This document shows positions 33,785 through 42,687 of a DNA stretch of 64,000 bases, piece after piece; position 1 is the first letter of the stretch, and every line of letters begins with the position of its first letter. The notes under the pieces were generated by a model. That model was not told the DNA's origin, did no database searches, and saw nothing but the letters and a program-made list of their open reading frames with translations. The position numbers and the translations under genes were made by a program. This DNA comes from Nicotiana tabacum (taxonomy: Eukaryota; Streptophyta; Magnoliopsida; Solanales; Solanaceae), in assembly GCF_000715075.1 (NCBI RefSeq), contig NC_134087.1:190371276-190435275 (forward strand). Reading direction: 5' to 3'.

Positions 33785-33802
33785 TGGCGACTCTGCTGGG
33801 GA
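33785..33802 (+). other. Primer-binding site for tRNA-Arg, Ogre-1
   Basis: TGGCGACTCTGCTGGGGA, identical to the Ogre-0 site and three bases after the LTR end. Confidence 0.9.
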
Positions 33803-34493
33803 TATCTTTAAGGTTCTTACCATAATGAACTTATCTTTTACAAATTAGTCCAAGCATGCTTATCCCATAACCTTCCCCTTTTTTGAATTTAACTGTCCAT
33901 TTTTAAACATTTATAGTTCTTTATCCTTCGAACTGACTTGTCTCTTTGTTTTGTTTTCCCTGTAACTATCTTCCAATTATTTATATGTCATATTTATTTT
34001 TCTTACGTGCAAATACTTGACTACATGTTAATAATTGTTGCATAAATTATACTCTGCATCATATTCCACTCGTGCGTATCAAATCCTATAGCAACACTTT
34101 AATGAGTGGTTGCGCTCTTCCTATTTACTACCCTTAAATTCAGAAAGGCTTATTTGCTGTAAAACCACTCGATCAACAGTGTAGTTGACGGTTCCGTGCC
34201 TTCCCCCTCGAGTTGTCTGCTTGAGGGTACCAGTCTAAAACCCTCATAGAAACCTTACTTTGGTTAAATTGTGCATACATCATGGTCAAACCTAGTCGGA
34301 TCAGTTAAGTTGTCCACATAATTACCCTTTAAGATGAGCTTTATCCAAAGTGCATCGGGTTTTGCACAATCCCAATGGACACAACCACTTTTTGGGCATT
34401 AATTTGGAAAACTAAATGCCGATGTATTGATCACAAATGTATAAATAGTCGAGTCTGGTGGGGGTAAGGCCTAACCCTTTTGTTTTGCAGAAA
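33803..34493 (+). other. Ogre-1 leader
   Basis: No gene. Related to the Ogre-0 leader over its second half. It ends TTGTTTTGCAG directly before AAAATG, a strong 3' splice-site look-alike. Confidence 0.5.
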
Positions 34494-34814
34494 ATGAGGA
34501 ACGAGGTCCCCAGCTTCGGTATGGTTAGCACACCCTTACTCTTGCTAGACTGGTGGAGGAATCTTCCATCAGATGACTAAATCAATGAATGGAAAGAGAG
34601 GGCCGCCAAATCTAATGAAAAGTTGGAATATCTGGAATACAGCCTGTTGGAATTGGAAAGAAAAGTGAGGAAGAGAGTCACCGACTGCCAGAACGCTGAG
34701 GAAAATGAAGAAGAACATTTGTCAAAGGCATTTTTACTGATGAACCTACACGAACTGGAGGATTTGATCTACGAGAACATTCAATCTGGGGAAGGTCCTT
34801 CTGGGACCAAATAG
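34494..34814 (+). pseudogene. Ogre-1 ORF1 remnant, central part deleted
   Basis: The N-terminal start MRNEVPSFGMVS..LLLDWWRNLPSDD matches the start of Ogre ORF1. After a TAA the frame continues directly with the C-terminal tail (INEWKERAAKSNEKLEYLEY, KRVTDCQNAEENEEE, ending GPSGTK). The whole central body of about 400 residues that Ogre-0 still has is missing. Start and tail are in the same frame. What remains is a charged, coiled-coil-like peptide. Confidence 0.8.
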
Positions 34815-35126
34815 GCTAGATTTATTTGCTTTTTCCTAAAATGTAATAAGGCCAAGTGCTAGTAGTGACTTATTTTATTATTATTTTAATGTCTTTTTGG
34901 GTTTCATCTATTTTTATATATTATGAAATGAAGCATTTATTGACATATAAAGTTCTCCAAATCTATTTGTCGCTAGGCCTACCTTGGGCACAACGAGGCT
35001 CCCAAATTAAGACGCGAATTTACATTTCCGCAATATGTGTTTAAATACTACAAACATTTCAAGATCCTCACTACTTGTTACCTTTTTTTATTTTGTTTAT
35101 TTTTATTGTTATCCCCATCCCCTTAG
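34815..35126 (+). other. Ogre-1 spacer between ORF1 and gag
   Basis: No gene. It shares the block CTAGGCCTACCT(T/C)GGGC with Ogre-0. It ends in a pyrimidine tract and CTTAG before GTTGGTTC, again like a 3' splice site. Confidence 0.4.
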
Positions 35127-37076
35127 GTTGGTTCACTCATACTGGCCTCGTCAGCATATCATGCCAAATCTAGAGGCCCTCCACCTCCTCCTCCTCCAAG
35201 CAACACAAAGGGTAAAGGAAAGAATAAAGATGGACGACTTAAGTGGAATCCGAAAGGAAAATGTTGAGAACGCAGAGACTTCAGATGGCCGTAGTACTCC
35301 GGCCCCAAATGACCTGGTTTTGAGACTAGAACAAAAGATACTAGAACTACAAGGAGAACTTGAGCAGGTTCGCTACTTGGAAAATTTGTCACTCACCCTC
35401 AATGTCCCCGATATCCATCAACAAAACACAAAGAACCCGACACCTCCTCAGAACAAACAAAACCAGCAGCCACAAAATTCTCCCGCACCAAATCAATACG
35501 CAAATCCATCACAAAATATCAATCCATTGCCGATATCAACTCCACCACAATAGCATCAACTAATTCCATACCCACCAACCATTACTTACCACACTCCCCA
35601 ATATACACCACCACTCATTCCAGATCTACAAAACTCCACCAATGACCATCATTATACCCAGGTTCCTGGCACCCATCAGAGCAACCCCATATACGTGGAA
35701 TCTATACCACATTCTACCCAGCAAATCTCCTGTACAATGGAACACTCCGAAAAGGACCTGCTCATTAAGAATGTGGTTGAAGAACTCAAGAAGTTAACAA
35801 GCCGAGTTCAAGGTGTCAAAGGTGATAGGGGAATAGAAGGTTTAAACTATGAAGATCTGTACATACAGCCCGATGTGGAATTTCCAGAGGGATAAAAACC
35901 TCCCAAGTTCAAAATATTCGATGGTATGGGTGATCATAGGGTTCACTTAAGGACTTATTGTGATAAGCTTGCCGGGGTCGGGAAAGATGAAAAGATCCGG
36001 ATGAATCTCTTTATGAGGAGTCTTATCGGGGACGCATTGTCTTGGTATATTAGCCAGAACTCCAAGAAATGATCCAGTTAGGTAAGCATGGCGTCAGATT
36101 TCATGGACCAGTTCAGGTTCAACATAGAAAATGCACCTGATGTCTTCTACATCCAGAATCTCAAGAAGAAGCCCACTGAGACCTTCCGCGAATATGCTAC
36201 TCGTTGGAGGTCGGAAGCCGCCAAGGTCAGTCCTGCTTTGGATGAAGAACAGATGAATAAGTTCTTCGTCAGAGCATAGGATTTGCAATATTATGAAAGA
36301 TTGATGGTTATTGAAAATCACATATTCTCAGATATCATCAAGCTCGGGGAAGGATCAAGGAAGGAATCAAGAGCGAGATGGTAACGAATTTCAAGGCACT
36401 ACAAGCCACGAATAAGGCACTCCAATCAGGCGGCATATTGAAGAAAATAGATGTTGGGGTAGTAATGGTGGCCCAGGGCCCAAAAACTCCACTCACATAT
36501 CAAACACCTCCACCCACCTTTCAAACACCTCCGCCCACATATCAAACACCTCCACCCGCCTACCAAATACCTCCACCTACATACCAAGCATAACCACCTA
36601 CATATCAACCTTCATCTCCCAGATATTCCCAACCAGCCGTTGTCTATCGTACCTTTAATTCCCAACCATCCCACTTCCAATCACCACCAACTCGCCAAAT
36701 TTATCCAAGACCAAGTCACCCAGACAATATACCGCCATTGCTGAGCCCATCGACCAATTGTATGAAAGGTTTAAGGCTGCAGGTTATGTCACTCATATTC
36801 CCGCTGTGGAACTAGAAAATTTATCCCAATGGGTCAATCCAAACAAAACCTGTCCATACCACTCCGGCATGAAAGGGCACACCACTACTGAGTGCCGATT
36901 ATTGAAGGATAAGATTCAGACACTCATTGACAACAAGGTCATACAAGCGAAGGAAGCCGCACCTAATATCCGCAACAATCCCCTCCCTGATCATAGAGGT
37001 CACGTTGTACATGTCATAGAAACAAATAATGAATGGGACCCTGATGAGGTCAATCGGGCTTATCCGAGAAGGCGAT
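35127..37076 (+). pseudogene. Ogre-1 gag, frameshifted
   Basis: N-terminal coiled-coil-like part: DDLSGIRKENVENAETSDG, LVLRLEQKILELQGELEQV, then a Gln/Pro/Asn-rich stretch (to about 35553). Next LLIKNVVEELKKLTSRVQG and the capsid-like domain, read through a TAA near 35893 (PPKFKIFDGMGDHRVHLRTY, MRSLIGDALSWYISQN) and after further stops SMASDFMDQFRFNIENAPDV, KKKPTETFREYATRWRSEAA. A proline repeat region (36490-36600) precedes a CHHC knuckle-like motif CPYHSGMKGHTTTEC near 36850. It ends ETNNEWDPDEVNRAYPRR. Confidence 0.82.
36490..36600 (+). repeat. 24-bp repeats coding for proline-rich octapeptides in Ogre gag
   Basis: Five to six tandem units read (F/Y)QTPPPTY. Related arrays with different unit numbers are in Ogre-0 (12830-12975) and Ogre-2 (45870-46010), so the region expands and contracts between copies. 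Confidence 0.8.
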
Positions 37077-38626
37077 GATTTTAAGGTTGCAGTTACACTT
37101 ACTCCCATTGTGGTTCAGACTCAAGTACCTATTGACGTTGAGGTAACGGTATCAATTCTATTCGAGGTGGAAGTAGATCTGCCCACAGACACCCCCACTC
37201 TATTTGAAGTAGAAGTGGTCACACCTTTTACTGTGACGGTGTCAACCATATCCCCATTAAACTCAAAGGCGATACCCTGGGATTATGTCACCGAGGTTTG
37301 GTGAAAAGGGAAGGCTAAGATAGAGGAATCTACCGCTGCACAAGGGATGACTAGAACTGGAAGAGTCTACACACTTGAACACTTAGGAGGTTCATGTAAG
37401 GATGCCACTGCTAGGCAGCCTATCATTGAGACCGGACCGGATGACTTGTGGAGTAAAGTACAGGCGAAAGAGTATTATGTTGTTGATCATCTGAACAACG
37501 TCCCTGCTCAGATGTCTATCCTGTCACTGCTAGAGAATTTAGAGGCACACAAGAATGCCCTGATAAAGGTATTGAGCGAGGCTTATGTACCTAGTAATAT
37601 CACTAGGGGAGAAATGGCCAACATGGTCGGACAGGTGCTGGAGATCCATAAGATTATCTTCCACGAAAATGAGCTGCCGCCCGAAGGTCTGATTAACAAT
37701 CGAGCATTGCATATTATAGTACAGTTTGAAGACAAATTCATTGCCAGGGTATGGTTGATGGAGGTTCGAGTCAGAATATTTGTCCATTGGATACCCTAAA
37801 AAGGTTGGACACAGGTTTCCATGAAATATGGACCGAAAGCATGAATGTGAAGGCTTTCGATGGGTCCCAAAGGGCCACGATCGGGGAGATCAACCTTTGC
37901 TTGAAGATGGGACCAACTTGGTTCGATGTCGAATTCCAAGTGCTTGACATACCCGCCTCATATAATCTTTTGTTGGGCCGTCCATGGATCCATGCTACTG
38001 GAGCCGTGCCATCCACACTACACTAAGTCATGAAATTTGAATGGAACCGCTAGGAGGTAATCATTCATGGAGACGGGAGTAATCCCATCTACACAAGTCA
38101 AACCATTCCGGCTATTGGACATAAAATAAGGCTGGGAAGGGAAACCTATCATCACATTGAATGGGTCAATGTCGTCGAGAAGGATAAGTGGTGTAGTAAC
38201 AAAATAGAAAGCATGCTAGCATGGTCCGGATATGAACCCGGCAAAGGGTTAGGAAAGAACCTCCAGGGTATCAGCAAGCCAATATAGCTGAAAAATCATG
38301 GTACTACCTTTGGGCTCGGATACCAGTATACATGGCAGGAGTATAGGGAATGGTTGCCTTCATGGAGTGGACCGTATTACCCTCTTGAGAAACCGATACC
38401 CCGTTTGGAACAAGCTTTCCATCAGGCAGACACAATATGGGGAACCGCTAAAGAAGAAGCACTAGCTGGGTTGAAGGACCTATTCTTAGAAGATGAGGAT
38501 ATGGACTGTAGTGCCATAATTGAGGAGGAGGAGGAAGAAGGCCTCTCCATTCAGACCGTGGCAAAGGGAGCCGTTCTCAGGAACTGGACCATTACACCTT
38601 CCCGAGCTCGTCGAGTCACTGGGTAG
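37029..38626 (+). pseudogene. Ogre-1 protease region with G-patch-like motif
   Basis: After a Val-rich linker, the frame 37347-37799 (VYTLEHLGGSCKDATARQP, NMVGQVLEIHKIIFHENELP, FEDKFIARV) leads to the protease. The active site VDGGSSQNICPLDTL is in a shifted frame (from 37751), so the break lies at the catalytic site. Also seen: AFDGSQRATIGEINLCLKM, EFQVLDIPASYNLLLGRPWI. Downstream near 38205-38286 is WSGYEPGKGLGKNLQGI, matching a G-patch (glycine-rich RNA-binding) pattern. A Glu-rich tail follows (EEEEEEG). Stops occur near 38024, 38051 and 38286. Betaretroviruses carry a G-patch after protease. Confidence 0.78.
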
Positions 38627-38808
38627 CTTGGCAGAATTTATAGCTATTCTAGGCAATTAAATTTTTCAGCAATTTTGTTTAAGATTTCTTTGTTTCAAAG
38701 TAAATGCTCATTCTGTCGAGCCAAGCTTTGTTTGAACAATTTTCTCAGTGTTATTATTACTTTTCTTGATGAACCAATGATTGTGACATGTAATGAGCAA
38801 CGCAACAG
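38623..38808 (+). other. Candidate intron between protease and RT in Ogre-1
   Basis: Ogre elements are known to have a small intron between the protease and RT regions. Here the protease frame stops at a GTAGCT donor-like site. A T-rich, non-coding stretch of 186 bases follows, ending GCAACAG before ENSDLEEEDEIPEE. Joining these two sites gives a one-base phase mismatch, so the true sites may differ or an indel has occurred. Confidence 0.35.
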
Positions 38809-40607
38809 GAGAATAGTGACTTAGAGGAAGAAGATGAGATACCCGAGGAAATTGTCAGAAAAGTTGAGAATTTTGGGAACAAGCCTAAATCCAACTTGGA
38901 CGAAACAGAAGCAGTAAACTTGGGAGACGTCGAGGCTGTCAAAGAGAGCTGCATCAGCATTCATTTGTCACCAACAAAAAAGGAAGAGTACATCCGTTTT
39001 CTAAGGGTGTATGAGGATATCTTTGCATAGTCGTGTGATGATATGACTTGTTTAAGCACATCTATAGTAGCTCACAAGTTGCCTACCAATCCTTTATGTC
39101 CACCAGTCAAGCAGAAACTCAAAAAATTCAAACCAGACATGAGTTTGAAGATCAAGGAGGAAGTTACCAAACAAATCAATGCCAAGGTTCTCAGGGTGGT
39201 TGAGTACCCAACATGGTTAGCTAATATTGTGCCAGTTCCAAAGAAAGACGGGAAGGTCTGAGTATGTGTTGATTATCGGGATTTAAACAGAGCAAGTCCC
39301 AAAGACGATCTCCCACTGCCAAATATACATACCTTGATCGACAACTGCACCAAGCATGAACTATAATCCTTTGTAGATTGCTTTGCAGGTTATCACCAGA
39401 TCTGGATGGATGAGGAAAATGCCGAGAAGATAACTTTCATTACGCCTTGGGGAGTATGCTGTTATAAAATGATGCCTTTTGGCCTAAAGAACGCAGGGGC
39501 CACTTACATGAGGACTATGACAACCATTTTCCATGATTGATACACAAAGAAATAGAGGTATATGTGGACAACGTCATTATCAAATCCAAAAGGTCCATGG
39601 ATCACACAGAATACTTGAGGAAATTCTTCGACAGGCTCAAGAGGTACAATTTGAAGTTGAACCTCGCAAAATGTGCATTCGGGGTTCCGATAGGAAAATT
39701 ACTGGGATTCATTGTCAGTCGGCAAGGGATTGAGCTAGATCCGACTAAAGTCAAAGCTATTCAGGAATTACCACCACCCAAAAGCAAGAAAGACATGATG
39801 AGCTTCTTGGGGAAACTCAACTACATCAGCCGATTCATAGCACAGTCCACAGTCATATGTGAACCCATCTTCAAGATGCTGAGGAAAGGTGGCAAGACAA
39901 GTTGGACCAAGGATTGTCAGAAAGCTTTTGACAAGATCAAGGAGTATCTGTCCACACCGCCAAATCTAGTCCTGCCAGAATCAGGACGACCATTGCTGCT
40001 TTATCTAGTTGTGTTAGATGGAGCCTTTGGATGTGTTTTGGGGCAACATGATGAGACAGAAAGAAAGGAGCAAGCCATATATCATAAACAGTGGCATGAA
40101 AAGTTACCCTTTTCTCTTTTAGTATACCGCACCACAGTTTGTACGTCAACCGGGGCAACCCCCTACATGTTGGTTTATGGTACCGAGGTTGTTATCCCGT
40201 CCGAGGTAGAGATTTCTTCTCTAAGAGTCATACAAGAAGCTGAACTCAGCGATGCAGAGTGGGTAAAAAGCCACTATGAACAGTTGGCCTTTATGAATGG
40301 AAAAAGAATGAACGTAATGTGCCACGGTCAACTGTATCAGAATAGGATGTCCAGAGCTTTGAACAAAAGGGTCAAAGCAAGATAGTTCGCACCAGGACAG
40401 CTGGTGTTGAAGAAGATTTTTCCACAACAAGATAAAGCCAAAGGGAAATTCTCTCCCAACTGGCAAGGTCCGTATATGGTTCACAGAGTGCTAAAAAGAG
40501 GAGCCCTCATACTTGCAAAGATGGATGGAGAGATATGGCCAAAAATAATTAATTCAGACGTAGTCAAAAGATACTATGCCTATATTACTTCACCTCTTCT
40601 TTGCTGA
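38809..40607 (+). pseudogene. Ogre-1 RT and RNase H fused in frame to the integrase C-terminus
   Basis: RT runs from DEIPEEIVRKVENFGNKPKS through TWLANIVPVPKKDGKV, VCVDYRDLNRASPKDDLPL and MPFGLKNAGATYMRTMTTIF. The active site reads VYVDNVIIKS: the second Asp of YVDD is Asn. A one-base deletion near 39537 and stops near 39028, 39259 and 39364 interrupt it. RNase H begins (LLLYLVVLDGAFGCVLGQHD, KEQAIY). In the same 282-codon frame (39537-40385) it jumps to HKQWHEKLPFSLLVYRTT, which is integrase sequence beyond the catalytic Glu. The second RNase H half and nearly all of integrase (around 500 residues) are absent. The tail ends FSPNWQGPYMVHRVL and PKIINSDVVKRYYAY. Confidence 0.85.
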
Positions 40608-40713
40608 TGTAATTGAACTGTGCTCGACCTGATTCTCGTTTAAGAGGGGATACATAGGTAGCCTTATGGGTTCGGTCATATCATAATAAAATTTTTATTT
40701 CCCCAAAATCAGA

Positions 40714-40933
40714 AACTGGGGCAGAATTTTTAGGAGGGTCCTCAAAATGTTGGAGCAAGTCCAGCTAACGCCATCGCATACTAGGAAGTCAGTCATTAGT
40801 CAAGAGCTGGGGTAGAATTTTGAGATATATTGTCAAAATTCTGAAGAAGATTCAGCAAGGTCGTCCATCCGCAAACAATTAAAAAATTATCTACCAAACT
40901 GGGGCAGAATTTTGAGGAGGACCCTCAAAATTT
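40714..40933 (+). repeat. Three GGGGCAGAATTTT hairpin units spaced about 92 bp
   Basis: Units at 40714, 40806 and 40898 start (A/G)CTGGGG(C/T)AGAATTTT and each run into an inverted repeat. The third is perfect (AATTTTGAGG with CCTCAAAATT). The second uses different bases (GAATTTTGA with TCAAAATTC). The first is imperfect. Confidence 0.7.
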
Positions 40934-41310
40934 CAATATGAGAAAGTTGCAATGCCTTTGGAATGTGTCACAATCGCTAGTTCATCAAATTTATTTAATA
41001 TATCAATAAGCTCCCCAAACAATTCTATTTTCCTTTTATCAACAAATGCATATTTTTTGAAAATTCTATTTTTTATAATGGTCAAGTTCTACCTAGTGGA
41101 ACTCGAAGAGGGCTTCTAGAGCAGAGCAGAGCAAGGCCGACAGACGAAGCAAGAACCTACCTCCCCTCATGAAACTTATGATTTTTCTTTGAACGTAGGC
41201 ACCTTTGAAGATAGCATCCGTGCACAAATCGCATTCACTATCCATTCGGCCGTTAGACGCTGAACCTATCCTAGATAAGATATACTCTACCTTTCTCGAC
41301 TATTTTCTCT

Positions 41311-41924
41311 TTGCAAGAGTCTAATCTCTAACTCCACATTTGCATGAGTCCAATACTTGACTCCATATTTGCATGAGTCTAATCTCTGACTCCATATTTT
41401 CATGGGACTAAGCCATGTCCCGCACCCTCCATGAGTCTAATCTTTGACTCTATATTTGCATGGGACTAAGACTTGTCCCGAATCTTGCATGAGGTTAAGC
41501 TCTACCTCTATATTTGCCTTCTCATTGCATGAGTCTAAGTCTTGACTCCACATTTGTACGAGTCTAATCTTTGACTCCATATTTGCATGAGTCTAATCGC
41601 TGACTCCATATTTGCATGAGTCTAGGCCTTGACTCCACATTTTGCATGAGTCTAAGCCCTGAATCTATATTTGCATGAGTCTAATCCTTGAATCCATATT
41701 TGTATGAGGCTAAGCCCTGCCTCCATATCTGCATAAGGCTAAGCACTGCCTTCTCTTTGCATGAGACTAAGCTCTGTCTCCAATTTTGCATGAGGCTAAG
41801 CCCTGCCTCCATATTTGCATAAAGCTAAGCATTGCCTTCCATTTTCATGGGACTAAGCCTTGTCCCGAATATTTCATGAGGCTAAGCCCTGCCTCCTATT
41901 TTGCATAAGTCCAACATCACCTTT
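41311..41924 (+). repeat. 29-bp minisatellite with a hairpin in each unit
   Basis: About 21 units of consensus TTTGCATGAGTCTAAGCCTTGACTCCATA. Each unit holds a 5-base arm, 8-base loop and 5-base complementary arm. Arm pairs seen: GAGTC/GACTC, GGGAC/GTCCC, GAGGC/GCCTC, GAGGT/ACCTC, GAGAC/GTCTC, AAGGC/GCCTT. About 16 of 21 units pair perfectly. Confidence 0.92.
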
Positions 41925-42029
41925 ATTTGCCGAGAACTAAGTGTTGTCTCTCCGGCACTATCTATTTGCTCCTCTTTCGGGCTAAGATCTTCCCTCAACC
42001 TCACAAGAGTAAGCCTTGTCTTGTTGATT

Positions 42030-42345
42030 CTAGCATCATATTATTGCATCTCATGGGCTGAAACATCGCCAATCTGTCCAAGGACATCATAGTCTAAAGG
42101 CACCATCCTCAAAGCCTGAAGACACCATGACATGGCCTGAGGATCTCTCAAATTTACATATTATTATTCAAAGGCATCATGGTTTAGAGGTACCATTTTC
42201 ATAGCCCGAGAACATCATTTCATGGCATGCGAATCCCTCATTAAACAATTCATGGCCTAGGACATCATGGTTCAGGGACGTCATCTTTAACCGTCCGAAG
42301 ACAACCTTCATAGTCCAAAGAGAATTTGCATCATGTTTAAATTTT
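42030..42345 (+). repeat. Second, more diverged repeat array of the Ogre-1 3' UTR
   Basis: Loosely repeated phrases such as CATGGCCTGAGGATC, CATAGCCCGAGAACATCAT, CATGGCCTAGGACATCATGG and CATAGTCCAAAG recur at 30-45 base spacing. Units are too diverged for a firm consensus by eye. Confidence 0.55.
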
Positions 42346-42674
42346 CGCAAATACGTTTGTAGCATCTCTTATCTGTAGGTAACTAGTAAGCAACCACTAT
42401 CCTAGCAAGAGCGATCTCGCTCCAGTTCCCTCCGACCGTCCTGAACCTCAACCGCTCATCATAGCCGCTTTCACATCTCGTGTCTGTTCTTGCAGTAGTT
42501 TCATCGGCATACTCCGCAGGTGAATCCGAAACTACACATGGCCTGATTCCTATAAAATCAAGAACATGTAGGCAACTCGGAGACCAGGGCTCGGCCTCTG
42601 TCTTTCAAAACATCCCGTCCGGTCAAAATTGTCCATCATGTATTTACCCAAAAATTCTTTCATCCTTCCTGGGT

Positions 42675-42687
42675 AAAGAGGGGCAGC
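42675..42687 (+). other. Ogre-1 polypurine tract
   Basis: AAAGAGGGGCAGC lies immediately before the 3' LTR start TGTTGATACCC. The purine run AAAGAGGGG is the expected primer for plus-strand synthesis. Confidence 0.75.

Larger units (their letters stand above)
40608..42674 (+). other. Ogre-1 3' untranslated region
   Basis: About 2 kb without genes, made largely of repeats: three GGGGCAGAATTTT hairpin units, a 29-bp minisatellite and a weaker repeat of CATGGCCTGAGGACATCAT type. Ogre and related elements are known for tandem repeats between integrase and the 3' LTR. Confidence 0.7.

Noticed and set aside
41311..41924. CRISPR-like array
   Set aside because: Units are contiguous at about 29 bp without unique spacers, and the context is a plant retrotransposon 3' UTR. 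It is a minisatellite.
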